Origin: Burkholderiales bacterium
GTDB lineage: Bacteria > Pseudomonadota > Gammaproteobacteria > Burkholderiales > Burkholderiaceae_C
Assembly: GCA_947474415.1 (NCBI GenBank)
Contig: CANJKD010000007.1
Span: forward strand, 1 to 14,119
DNA length: 14,119 bases
Direction of reading: 5' to 3'
The notes beneath the pieces were generated by a model. That model was given only the letters and a program-made list of their open reading frames with translations, had not been told where the DNA came from and searched no databases. The position numbers and the translations under genes were made by a program. Within the stretch, counting starts at the first letter, position 1, and every line of letters starts with the position of its first letter. This document shows positions 1-7,502 of the stretch, one piece after another.

Positions 1-703
1 CGAAGCCCATCTGGCCCAGGGTGTCGGCCACCAGTTCTAGGCGCAGCACCGGGCTGTCAAGCGCCATGAAGCGCTGCTTCAGCTCGGTGCTCAGTGGCAA
101 CAGTTCACTCCAGCGGTTGGCGAGCCAGCCGCAGTCGTTCCACTGGTATGGCTTGCGCAGCGGCAGCTCGACGCCAGCCTGGCCGCCGCCTTGTGCGGCG
201 CCGGTTTCGATGCGGCGCTCGATGTCTTGCGCCAGCGCCCGAAGCGCGTCGCGGGCGAACGCCAGGTCGTCGGGCACGGGCACCACGGCGTCGGCGTCGA
301 GCAGCGTCACGTCACCGGCCCAGAGCCCGAACTTCAGCTGCGCGCTGCGCTCGACGCGGAAGCGTTGCGTGCCGGTGCAGCGCACCATCATCAGCCCCGG
401 CCGAGGGCGCTGCAGTTCGTCGATGCGGGCCAGCGTGCCGACCGGAAAGAAGGCCTCGTGTGCGAAGGCATCGCCGGTCGGGCCGGCGCTCGCGGCCCGC
501 TGCCGCACCTCGCGGCCCGCACTCAAACAGACGACCCCGAACGGGGTGCCCGCCTTGTGGCAGCGGCCGATCATGTCAAGGTAGCGCACCTCGAAGATCT
601 GCAGCGGCAGCAGGCCGCCGGGGAACAGCACCGACTCCAGCGGGAACAGCGGCAACTGGACCAAGGTGGTGGGTAGCGGCGCGGGGTTGGCTGAATCGTC
701 CAT
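1..703 (-). CDS. Lon N-terminal (substrate-binding) domain protein, partial at C-terminus
   Basis: The minus strand from ATG at 703 stays open to the left edge (234 codons, no stop), so the 3' end lies outside the window. The N-terminus reads QLPLFPLESVLFPGGLLPLQIFEVRYLDM with start near residue 15, the signature of the LON N-terminal domain (PF02190). The rest of the domain follows, including a short CTGTQRFRVE strand around residues 115-125. No AAA+ ATPase or Ser-Lys protease part appears in the 234 residues present, which suggests a stand-alone Lon-domain protein of the roughly 200-250 residue type common in proteobacteria, not Lon itself. Such proteins are cytoplasmic and their role is poorly defined; protein or peptide binding is assumed from the domain. 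An AGGA ribosome-binding site lies 7 nt before the ATG. It is divergent from the GT39 gene across a 110-bp gap. The family call is firm; the function is not. Confidence 0.85.
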   Translation of the reverse strand, partial: MDDSANPAPLPTTLVQLPLFPLESVLFPGGLLPLQIFEVRYLDMIGRCHKAGTPFGVVCLSAGREVRQRAASAGPTGDAFAHEAFFPVGTLARIDELQRPRPGLMMVRCTGTQRFRVERSAQLKFGLWAGDVTLLDADAVVPVPDDLAFARDALRALAQDIERRIETGAAQGGGQAGVELPLRKPYQWNDCGWLANRWSELLPLSTELKQRFMALDSPVLRLELVADTLGQMGF

Positions 704-813
704 GACCCAATCCTAAGCGGCCTGCGTTAGCCCTGTCGCGGCCCTGACCTTGATGGCTTTTCGGGTGGTCTAATGGCGCGCCGAACGCCTCGCCTGACCT
801 CGCACGCGCACCC

Positions 814-2454
814 ATGCCCCACCTTTCGCCCGAACGCGTACGCACACGCACCGATGCCCCCGCGCCGCCGGGCGGGCCGGCGTGGTGGTGGTCGGCGCCG
901 GTGCTGCTGTCGCTGCTGGCGCTCTGGCTGTTGGCCACGCTCGGCCTGCGCCCGCTGCTGCTGCCCGACGAGGGCCGCTATGGCGAGGTGGCCCGCGCGA
1001 TGTGGACGGGCCGCTCCTGGGAGGCCTGGCTGGTGCCGACGCTGAACGGCCTGCCCTTTTTCCACAAGCCGCCGCTGTTCTACTGGCTCGACATGGCGGC
1101 CATGCAGCTGCTGGGCGCCAACGCCTTCGCGGCCCGCTTCGCCTCCGCGTTCGGCGCCTGGCTGATGGGCGCTTCGCTGTGGCTGGCGATGCGAAGAGGG
1201 CACGGGCCGGGGGCTGCGGCCATCGCGCTGGGCGTGCTCGCGACCACGCCGTTCTTCTTCATCGGCGGCCAGTACGCGAACCACGACATGCTGGTCGGCG
1301 GCCTGATCACCGCAGCCGTGCTGGCCCTGGCGCGCGCGCTCGAAGCGACACCGCGCGTGGACCTGCGCTGGCTCGTCACGGGCTGGGTGCTGTGCGGGTT
1401 CGCGATGCTGGCCAAGGGCTTGATCGGATTCGTGTTGCCGGCCCTGGTGATCGGCCCGTGGCTGCTGGCGCAGGGGCGCTGGCGCCAGACTTTGCGCCTG
1501 CTGCACCCGCTGGCCGTGTTCGCGTTCGGGGTGGTGGCAGCACCCTGGTTCATTGCGATGCAGCTCCGCTACCCGGGCTTCTTCGACTACTTCGTGATGG
1601 AGCAGCACTTCAGGCGCTTCGCACAGTCGACCTTCAACAACGTGCATGGCCTGTGGTTCTTCCTTGTCGTGATGCCGGCACTGACCTTGCCCTGGAGCGC
1701 CTGGCTGCCCGGCGCGGCGCGGCGCGTAGCCTGGCCGCTCGCCGCTGCGCGGCGCGCGTGGACGGGTTGGCGTGCCGAAGACGGCGCCGGCACATCGCAC
1801 ACCGCATCCGGCAACGCCACGCTCGGGCTGTATGCGTGGTGGGTGATCGCGATGGTCGGTTTCTTCTCGCTGCCCAGTTCCAAGCTGGTCGGCTATGTGC
1901 TGCCCGCGCTCGCGCCCTGGTGTGCGCTGCTGGCGCTGGCGGTCGGTGCGCCCAGGGCGAATGGCGGGGGGCGCATCTGGCCGTGGGTGATGGGCGCGTC
2001 GGCGATCGCCTGCGTGGCAGTGGTCGTCGCAGTGGCCTGGAAGGCGCCGCAATCGAACCGCGAACTGGCCCGCACATTGGCCGCAGGCATCGCGCCCGGG
2101 GACAAGGTCGTGATGGTCGACGAATACCTCTACGACGTGCCGTTCTATGCGCAACTGAAACACCCTGTGTTCATCACCGGCAATTGGGCCGACCCCGAAC
2201 TGCCGAAGCGCGACAACTGGCGCAAGGAGATGTTCGACGCCGCACGCTTCGACCCCGCGCTGGGCCGCGAACTGCTGCTGCCGGCCGAGAACCTCAACCG
2301 CATCGCCTGTGGCGCGAGCGCCGTCTGGTTCATCGTGCCGGCACCGAACGCGGCGCCCGTGGCCGCGCTGGCTGGCGCGGTGCGCGCCTTCAGCGGCGCG
2401 CGCAATGAACTGTGGCGCGTGCCGGGCCGCGCCTGCCCCTTACACGGCCACTGA
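814..2454 (+). CDS. ArnT-like GT39 family membrane glycosyltransferase (candidate LgmB/FlmK-type lipid A hexosamine transferase)
   Basis: This 546-residue polytopic membrane protein has the GT39/PMT/ArnT layout. After the first membrane span (about 28-46) comes LLLPDEGRYGEVAR with the acidic pair D52-E53, typical of the catalytic first periplasmic loop, then HKPPLFYW (84-91), the usual substrate-loop motif. Many hydrophobic spans follow, with a conserved-looking segment YPGFFDYFVMEQHFRRF near residues 252-268, and a C-terminal periplasmic portion after about residue 415. The family transfers a sugar from undecaprenyl phosphate to lipid A or another acceptor on the periplasmic face of the inner membrane. 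ATG 814 is chosen because the next in-frame ATGs fall inside the conserved domain; no strong ribosome-binding site is seen. GtrA follows after 16 bp on the same strand, and the convergent GT2 and YdjC deacetylase genes supply the other expected steps. The exact sugar and acceptor cannot be read from sequence alone; lipid A and a hexosamine are inferred from context. Confidence 0.88.
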   Translation: MPHLSPERVRTRTDAPAPPGGPAWWWSAPVLLSLLALWLLATLGLRPLLLPDEGRYGEVARAMWTGRSWEAWLVPTLNGLPFFHKPPLFYWLDMAAMQLLGANAFAARFASAFGAWLMGASLWLAMRRGHGPGAAAIALGVLATTPFFFIGGQYANHDMLVGGLITAAVLALARALEATPRVDLRWLVTGWVLCGFAMLAKGLIGFVLPALVIGPWLLAQGRWRQTLRLLHPLAVFAFGVVAAPWFIAMQLRYPGFFDYFVMEQHFRRFAQSTFNNVHGLWFFLVVMPALTLPWSAWLPGAARRVAWPLAAARRAWTGWRAEDGAGTSHTASGNATLGLYAWWVIAMVGFFSLPSSKLVGYVLPALAPWCALLALAVGAPRANGGGRIWPWVMGASAIACVAVVVAVAWKAPQSNRELARTLAAGIAPGDKVVMVDEYLYDVPFYAQLKHPVFITGNWADPELPKRDNWRKEMFDAARFDPALGRELLLPAENLNRIACGASAVWFIVPAPNAAPVAALAGAVRAFSGARNELWRVPGRACPLHGH

Positions 2455-2470
2455 ACCGGCCATCGACCCG

Positions 2471-2851
2471 ATGCGGCACTTCATTCGTTACACCGCCGTG
2501 GGCGCAGTCGCCACTGCGGCCCACTACCTGCTGCTGGTGCTGTGCGTCGAGTACGGCGGCTGGCCGGCCTTTGCGGCCTCGGGCCTCGGCGCGGTGCTCG
2601 GCGCGCAGCTGGCGTATGCCGGCAACCGCTGGTTCACCTTCGCGCACCGCGGCAGCGTGGGCACGTCATGGCTGCGCTTCCAGGCCACTGCGCTGCTCGG
2701 CGCGCTGCTCGGCATGGCGCTCGTGGCGCTCGGCGTGCGGCTCGGCATCCACTACCTGATCGCGCAGGCGGCCGCGACCCTGGCCAGCCTGGTGCTGACG
2801 TTCGCGGTCAACCGCTACTGGACCTTCCGCCCGGCGGCCGCAGGTCAATGA
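2471..2851 (+). CDS. GtrA-like small membrane protein (candidate polyprenyl-phosphate sugar flippase)
   Basis: The protein is 126 residues with four predicted membrane spans (roughly 5-25, 31-47, 64-86 and 92-114). The GtrA (PF04138) hallmarks are FIRYTAVGAVATAAHYLL at the N-terminus and two copies of an aromatic motif, AGNRWFTF near residue 54 and AVNRYWTF near 112. The family is thought to move undecaprenyl-phosphate sugars across the inner membrane in O-antigen glucosylation, arabinogalactan synthesis and related pathways. The start at 2471 was chosen because FIRY is the normal family N-terminus; longer in-frame extensions upstream overlap the GT39 gene and are not GtrA-like. It lies 16 bp after the GT39 stop, so the two are probably cotranscribed and translationally coupled. 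In this context it would flip the lipid-linked sugar made by the facing GT2 enzyme. Family confidence is high, flippase role is moderate. Confidence 0.87.
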   Translation: MRHFIRYTAVGAVATAAHYLLLVLCVEYGGWPAFAASGLGAVLGAQLAYAGNRWFTFAHRGSVGTSWLRFQATALLGALLGMALVALGVRLGIHYLIAQAAATLASLVLTFAVNRYWTFRPAAAGQ

Positions 2852-2857
2852 CAGGGG

Positions 2858-3709
2858 TCAGACCGTGCGCCAGACGCGCCCCAGCCTGACCCTGGCGGCC
2901 GCCAGGTCTTGCGCGAACGCGGCGCTGTCGAGGTAGGCCATTTCGCGCTGGCGGGCCGGGGCGATGGCGTCGGGCACGGCATCAGGTACATCGGGCACTC
3001 CGCCTGCTGCGGGTGCATCCGCCGGGTGGCAAAACAGCAGGCCACCTTCGGCCGGCAACGCGGCGAGCCAGCCCTGCATCAGCGCGCGGTAATCGGTGGC
3101 GACGAAGTCATAGGCCCCCAGCAACGCCGGGTTGTGCGCCAGTTGGCGTTGCGCCATCTCGGCCGCCAGCGCGCGCCCGCCGGTGTGTTCGATGAGCCAG
3201 CGTTTCAGGCCGGCGCCGGGCCCGAGCACGCGGCCGGTGTTGCGCAAGGCGGGCATTGGCTGCACGTGCTCGACCATGTCGAGAATGATGCCGCGCAGCA
3301 CCGGCAGGTGGTGCACATGCTGGTGGCCATCGATGAAGGCGGGCGGCCGGTCGCGCACCCGGTTGAAGGCCGCCAGCTGCGCATGCACTTCGTTGCGCAG
3401 CGCGCCGCGTGGCAGGGCGCCGAGGTGGGCCCGGGCGATCAACATCGGCAACGAAGGAAACTCTGGCCAGATCTTTGCCAGGCGCGGGCTCAATGGCCGG
3501 CCTTCGGTAAAGTTCAGGTGCAGGCCCACGTCGACGGTGGCAGGCAGGCGGTTCAGCAGCGGCGCGCTGACCGGCCAGTCTCGGCCATTGGTCAGGCACG
3601 AAATCGCCGCCAGGCGCCCGGCCAGGGCCAGGCGGGCGATGCCGGCCGAGATGCCCGGCGTGAGCCCGAAGTCGTCGGCACAGACGGCCAGAACGCGCCC
3701 TGCCGTCAT
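2858..3709 (-). CDS. YdjC/ChbG-family carbohydrate deacetylase (NaxD/LgmC-like candidate)
   Basis: The protein is 283 residues. Metal-site motifs of the YdjC/ChbG fold are all visible: ADDFG at 11-15 (Asp12, Asp13), His64 in GLHLNFTEGRP, and DGHQHVHHLP at 127-136. A C-terminal LLFCHPAD near residue 230 is also typical. ChbG removes the acetyl group from chitooligosaccharides, whereas NaxD of Francisella and LgmC of Bordetella are relatives that deacetylate undecaprenyl-phosphate hexosamine before transfer to lipid A. HpnK, of hopanoid loci, is another relative. ATG 3709 is chosen because it immediately precedes the first conserved strand and overlaps the GT2 stop as ATGA (3706-3709), implying translational coupling; longer extensions run inside the GT2 gene. 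It has no signal peptide, so it should act in the cytoplasm or at the inner leaflet, fitting a lipid-linked substrate made by the GT2. Its stop is 6 bp from the stop of the convergent GtrA gene. Confidence 0.86.
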   Translation of the reverse strand: MTAGRVLAVCADDFGLTPGISAGIARLALAGRLAAISCLTNGRDWPVSAPLLNRLPATVDVGLHLNFTEGRPLSPRLAKIWPEFPSLPMLIARAHLGALPRGALRNEVHAQLAAFNRVRDRPPAFIDGHQHVHHLPVLRGIILDMVEHVQPMPALRNTGRVLGPGAGLKRWLIEHTGGRALAAEMAQRQLAHNPALLGAYDFVATDYRALMQGWLAALPAEGGLLFCHPADAPAAGGVPDVPDAVPDAIAPARQREMAYLDSAAFAQDLAAARVRLGRVWRTV

Positions 3710-4710
3710 GCGGGCGATGCGTTCGCAAGCGTGGGCGGGATCGCACCGCGGCCCGCTTCGCTGCCCACCACGTACACCGGCCGCTGCTTGACCTCGTCGA
3801 AGATGCGGCCCACGTACTCGCCCAGGATGCCGATCGACAGCAGCTGCACGCCGCTGAAGAACATCATGCCGCACACCAGCGTGGCCCAGCCGGGAACGTC
3901 ACTGCCAAAGAAGAAGTGTTCGACGATGATCCAGAAGCCGAACGCCAGCGCGAACAGCGCGATCACCACGCCGACCGCGCTCCAGAGCCGCAGCGGCGCG
4001 TTGGTGAAAGCGGTGACGCCGGTGAACGCGAGCTTCGACAGGTTGCGCAACGAGAACGAGCTGGTGCCCGCCAGGCGCTCGGCCGGTACGTACGGAATGA
4101 TCTCGTTCTGGAACCCGACCCAGGCGTACAGGCCCTTCATGAAGCGGTTGCGCTCCGGCAGCGACTTGAGCGCGTCGACGACGCGTCGGTCCATGAGCCG
4201 GAAGTCGCCCGCGTCGACTGGAATCGGCACCGCCGCGTTGCGGTTCACGAGCTGATAGAAGATGGCCGTGCCGAGGCGCTTGGCCCAGGATTCATCAGCC
4301 CGCGAGGCGCGCGCGGCGCACACCATGTCGGCACCGCGCAGCCAGGCGTCGAGCATCTGCGGCACCAGCGAGGCCGGGTGCTGGAGGTCGGCGTCCATCA
4401 GCAGCACGACGTCGCCAGCGGCCTTGTCGATGCCGGCCGTCAGCGCCGCCTCCTTGCCGAAGTTGCGCGAAAGCCGCACGTAGCGCACGCCTGGCTGCAC
4501 GAGCCAGGGTGCCATCGCGGCGGGCGTGGCGTCGCGGCTGCCGTCGTCGATGACGATCACCTCCCAGCGGTCGGTCAACGCAGCGAGCTGCGCCGTCAGC
4601 CCGGTGAGCAAGGGCCCGAGGTTGGCGGCTTCGTTGAAGGCCGGCACCACGCAACTGATGGCGGGGCGGCTCGGGCGCGGGGCGGGTGAATGGCGGGCAG
4701 TGTCTGTCAT
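3706..4710 (-). CDS. GT2 polyprenyl-phosphate glycosyltransferase (ArnC/GtrB/LgmA-like)
   Basis: The protein is 334 residues. It has an N-terminal GT-A domain with ISCVVPAFNEAANL (18-31), IDDGSRD (54-60), RNFGKEAALTAGI (82-94) and the metal-binding DADLQHP (106-112), then GDFRLMDRRVV and RNRFMKGL (188-194). Two C-terminal membrane spans follow (about 243-266 and 274-298) and the usual LGEYVGRIFDEVKQRPVYVV tail. This is the GtrB/ArnC/DPM-type architecture, which joins a nucleotide sugar to undecaprenyl phosphate on the cytoplasmic side. Length and order are normal for the family. It overlaps the downstream deacetylase by 4 bp, so the two products are made together. The acyl-CoA synthetase ends 57 bp upstream. 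The donor is inferred to be a UDP-N-acetylhexosamine because a deacetylase follows, but nothing in the sequence fixes the sugar. Glucosylation, as in serotype conversion, is the main alternative. Confidence 0.9.
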   Translation of the reverse strand: MTDTARHSPAPRPSRPAISCVVPAFNEAANLGPLLTGLTAQLAALTDRWEVIVIDDGSRDATPAAMAPWLVQPGVRYVRLSRNFGKEAALTAGIDKAAGDVVLLMDADLQHPASLVPQMLDAWLRGADMVCAARASRADESWAKRLGTAIFYQLVNRNAAVPIPVDAGDFRLMDRRVVDALKSLPERNRFMKGLYAWVGFQNEIIPYVPAERLAGTSSFSLRNLSKLAFTGVTAFTNAPLRLWSAVGVVIALFALAFGFWIIVEHFFFGSDVPGWATLVCGMMFFSGVQLLSIGILGEYVGRIFDEVKQRPVYVVGSEAGRGAIPPTLANASPA

Positions 4711-4767
4711 TGGGCGCGGGTCTGAGGCATTGACTTTACCCGCCGCAAGGGCGCCGCCGCGGGCGGT

Positions 4768-6495
4768 TCAGGCCGGGTACCACAGCACCGGCCGGCGCGC
4801 GCCCTCCCAGCGCTCGAACATCGCCCCGTAAACCTCTTCGATGCGCTTGCGCTTGACCTTGAACGTGGGCGTGATGAAGCCGTTCTCGACGGTCCAGGGC
4901 TCGCTGATCACGACCAGGCAATCGAGCTGTTCGTGCGGGTCGAGCATGGCGTTGATGGTGGCCAGATGCGCCGTGAGCGACACTTCCATCACCGCACGCT
5001 GAGCCGCATCGCCGGCCCGCGCGATGGCCTCGGCGTTGAGCATCACGATGCCCAGCGGCTGGCCCAGGTTGGCGCCGGTGACCACGCAGGCCTCGACCAT
5101 GCCGTTCATCATCAGCTTGTCTTCGATCGGCGCGGGCGCCACGTATTTGCCCTTGCTGGTCTTGAACAGGTCTTTGACGCGGCCGGTGATGCGCAGGTTG
5201 CCTTCGGCGTCGAGTTGGCCCTTGTCGCCGGTGCGCAGCCAGCCGTCTTCGGTCATGGCTTCGCGCGTGAGCTCCGGCTCCTTGTAGTAGCCGAGCATGA
5301 CGCCGGGGCTGTTCATCTGGATCTCGCCGCTCGCCGGGTAAATGCGCGACTGCACGCCGGCGTAAGGCCGGCCGACCGTGCCCGGCCGCTGCACACCCGG
5401 CAGCGTGGCGTGCGAGACGCCGCAGTTCTCGGTCATGCCGTAGACCTCGACGATGGGCAGGCCCAGATTGGCGTACCACGCCAGCAATTCGGACGGCATC
5501 GGCGCGGCGCCACCCGCAGCGAACCGGCATTCCTGCAGGCCGAGGGCCGTGAGGATTTTCTTCCGCACGATGCCGCGGATGATCGGAATGCGCAGCAGGC
5601 GCTTGAGCTTGTCCGGCGGCATCTTCGCGCTCACGCCCTGCTGGAACTTGACCCACAGCCGGGGCACCGAGAACAGCACGGTGGGCCGGGCCCGTCGCAG
5701 GTCGGCGGCGAAGGTCTCCAGGCTTTCGGCGAAGTACACATGCATCGAAGTGGCGAGCAGGCAATGCTCGACGATCGTGCGTTCGGCCACGTGAGCGAGC
5801 GGCAGGTAGCTCAGGATGCGCGCGTCGGCCCGCAGCATCGGCACACGTTCGAGTGCGCTGGTGGTCGACCAGCCGAAGGTCGCGAAGCTGTGCATCACGC
5901 CTTTCGGGTTGCCGGTGGTGCCCGAGGTGTACATGATGGTCGCGAGCTCGTCGCCGCCCCGCACCGGCTCGCCCTGCAGCGGCGCGGTCGCCTTGACGAT
6001 GTCTTCCCAGCGCGGCCCCTCGGTGGGCGGCGACAGCGGCGTGCTGATGCAGGGCAGGCCGGCAGGCACGCCGGGCTTCATGGCGTCCCAGCCGTCGAGC
6101 TTGCCGATGAACAGCAGCTTCGCCTCGCTGTGTGTGAGGACCTGCCGGACCGTGCCCGCCGCGAGCGTGGGATAGAGCGGCACCGAGACGAAGCCGGCCA
6201 TCCAGATGGCCCAGTCGCACATCAGCCAGTGGGCGCAGTTTTTCGACAGGATCGCGATGCGGCTGCCCGGCTCGAAACCCAGGCTTTGCAGGTGCGCGGC
6301 CATGCGGCGTGTTTCGTCCAGCACCTGCGCCCAGGTGTAGTCGCGCACCGCGCCGCCACCGAGCGGCTGGGTCAGGACGATGCGGCCGGGCTCGGTGCCT
6401 TCCCAGTGGTACAGGCGTTGCAGGGCGAGGGCTTCGGGCGCTACGGCGGCGCCGAGGGCTGTCGAGGAGGGCGGCGATGTGGGAAACGTTGGCAT
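4768..6495 (-). CDS. AMP-forming long-chain acyl-CoA synthetase
   Basis: The protein is 575 residues, an ANL-superfamily adenylate-forming enzyme of the long-chain fatty acid CoA ligase (FAA1-like) branch. Visible core motifs are the P-loop MYTSGTTGNPKGVMHS (188-203), SYLPLAHVAERT (229-240), VYGMTENCG (351-359), GWLRTGD (418-424, Asp424), GRVKDLFKTSKGKYVAP (438-454) and a C-terminal TPTFKVKRKR (542-551) that should carry the catalytic lysine. It activates a carboxylic acid with ATP and transfers it to CoA; chain length cannot be told from sequence. Most family members are near 600 residues, so it appears complete. ATG 6495 is supported by GGAAG placed 5 nt upstream. It has no membrane anchor or signal peptide. 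It is followed after 57 bp by GT2 on the same strand and may read through into it; whether it serves envelope lipids or general fatty acid use is unknown. Confidence 0.9.
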   Translation of the reverse strand: MPTFPTSPPSSTALGAAVAPEALALQRLYHWEGTEPGRIVLTQPLGGGAVRDYTWAQVLDETRRMAAHLQSLGFEPGSRIAILSKNCAHWLMCDWAIWMAGFVSVPLYPTLAAGTVRQVLTHSEAKLLFIGKLDGWDAMKPGVPAGLPCISTPLSPPTEGPRWEDIVKATAPLQGEPVRGGDELATIMYTSGTTGNPKGVMHSFATFGWSTTSALERVPMLRADARILSYLPLAHVAERTIVEHCLLATSMHVYFAESLETFAADLRRARPTVLFSVPRLWVKFQQGVSAKMPPDKLKRLLRIPIIRGIVRKKILTALGLQECRFAAGGAAPMPSELLAWYANLGLPIVEVYGMTENCGVSHATLPGVQRPGTVGRPYAGVQSRIYPASGEIQMNSPGVMLGYYKEPELTREAMTEDGWLRTGDKGQLDAEGNLRITGRVKDLFKTSKGKYVAPAPIEDKLMMNGMVEACVVTGANLGQPLGIVMLNAEAIARAGDAAQRAVMEVSLTAHLATINAMLDPHEQLDCLVVISEPWTVENGFITPTFKVKRKRIEEVYGAMFERWEGARRPVLWYPA

Positions 6496-6595
6496 CGGGC
6501 TTCCTGCAAGGTAGTGAAAGCCCGCACCTTAGGGCAAGCCTGCGAACCGGCCAAGAGCGGAACTACCCGGCAGTGGCCCCCGCGCGAGTCCGTTC

Positions 6596-7417
6596 TCAAG
6601 GTGCGCCGCGCGCCACCGACGCTTCGATCTGTTCCTGCACCTGCCGCGCACCGCGCAGGACCAGCAAGGCGTCGAGGTCGGCCTGCGGAGCCACCTTCCC
6701 GGCCACGCTGTCGAGCACTTCAGGGTTGGTCATCAGCGCGTGGGCCAGGGCCGACAACGCGCAGATCGCGCGGCGCGGCAGGTGCATCGGCAACTCGCCG
6801 GTGGCATTGACGATCACGTGGAAGCGCACGCTCGCCACCGCGTGGGCGGCCAGGCCCCAGGTTTCGCACAAGGCGGCGCCGAGCGCGTCGTGGCTGACAC
6901 CGAACTCGGCGTGCTCGAGCATGACCAGTTCCTCGTCGTTCGCGGCCTCCGCGAGCAACCCGCGGTAGCGGTCGGGCGCATGCCGGAACAGCACCGCCTT
7001 GCCGCATTCCTCGAAGAGGCCCGCCGAGTGGGCCGCCCACGGGTCGACGCCGATGGCCTGGCCGACGCGGCCCATCAACAGGCCGCGCACACCAGCACGC
7101 TCCCAGATCGGCTGGAGTTCGGGCGCGGCCGGGAACACGGCACGCAAGCCCATCTCGAAGGTGATGGCCGCGACCTCGCGCGTGCCGAGGTGGGTGATCG
7201 CCTGCTGCACCGTCTGCACCCGGGCGCGCAGGCCGTAGAGCGACGAGTTGACCGCCTTCAGCACGGCCGAGGCGAGCGCCATGTCGGTGGCGATCAGGCT
7301 GCTGAGCGCTTGCAAGTTCACCGTGTCGTCGGCCAGCAGCAAAGACAGTTTGACGAGCGACTCGGGCTCTGCCGGGATGTCGATCTTCAGCGAACGAAGT
7401 TGCGGATCGACGGGCAT
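6596..7417 (-). CDS. HDOD-domain signalling protein
   Basis: The protein is 273 residues and dominated by an HDOD domain (about 10-210). Evidence is the sequence VLKAVNSSLYGLRARVQTVQQAITHLGTREVAAI (52-85), the family's hallmark, and AHSAGLFEECGKAVLF near 128-143, where true HD hydrolases keep HD residues but this family does not. HDOD proteins therefore lack the metal-dependent phosphohydrolase centre and are thought to act by protein contacts in signalling, often near c-di-GMP or two-component genes. ATG 7417 was chosen over longer in-frame starts because GAAAGAAAG sits just upstream and because an alanine-rich extension would run through the divergent promoter region and into the GGDEF gene. 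It is divergent from a TPR-GGDEF gene, with 85 bp between the starts. It follows 100 bp upstream of the acyl-CoA synthetase on the same strand. Binding partner is unknown. Confidence 0.85.
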   Translation of the reverse strand: MPVDPQLRSLKIDIPAEPESLVKLSLLLADDTVNLQALSSLIATDMALASAVLKAVNSSLYGLRARVQTVQQAITHLGTREVAAITFEMGLRAVFPAAPELQPIWERAGVRGLLMGRVGQAIGVDPWAAHSAGLFEECGKAVLFRHAPDRYRGLLAEAANDEELVMLEHAEFGVSHDALGAALCETWGLAAHAVASVRFHVIVNATGELPMHLPRRAICALSALAHALMTNPEVLDSVAGKVAPQADLDALLVLRGARQVQEQIEASVARGAP

Positions 7418-7489
7418 GGTGGGCTTTCTTTCAGCAGGCAGAGGCGCGGCGCCAATGGTAGCGGCCGGGCCCGCGCCGCGGCGGTGCGC

Positions 7490-7495
7490 TACGCT
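7490..7495 (+). promoter_or_regulatory. Candidate -10 element of a leaderless promoter for the TPR-GGDEF gene
   Basis: TACGCT ends 7 nt before the ATG at 7503 and no ribosome-binding site is present between them. The downstream string CCCGGCGATG is very like that of the thioredoxin-like gene (TCGGCGATG). No convincing -35 hexamer is visible in the GC-rich sequence upstream, so this is a weak call. Confidence 0.3.
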
Positions 7496-7502
7496 CCCGG
7501 CG

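Noticed and set aside
769..774. TCTAAT as a -10 element ahead of the GT39 gene
   Set aside because: The best -35-like hexamer (TTGATG, 750-755) is only 13 bp away, too short a spacer, so I did not annotate a promoter.
727..2163. Long open frame of 478 codons on the minus strand across the GT39 gene
   Set aside because: Its translation is rich in Arg, Gln, His and Gly with no domain, the usual antisense shadow of a GC-rich gene; the plus-strand GT39 frame has clear family motifs and membrane spans.
2852..2894. Imperfect inverted repeat CAGGGGTCAG / CTGACCCTG near the convergent GtrA and deacetylase ends
   Set aside because: The 24-nt loop, one bulged base and lack of a T tract make it weak as a terminator, and it mostly lies inside the deacetylase coding sequence.
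4736..6810. Long open frames opposite and out of phase with the acyl-CoA synthetase (plus strand 4933-6810 and minus strand 4736-6220)
   Set aside because: Low-complexity Arg/Ala/Gly/His translations without motifs, overlapping a gene with all ANL-superfamily core motifs.
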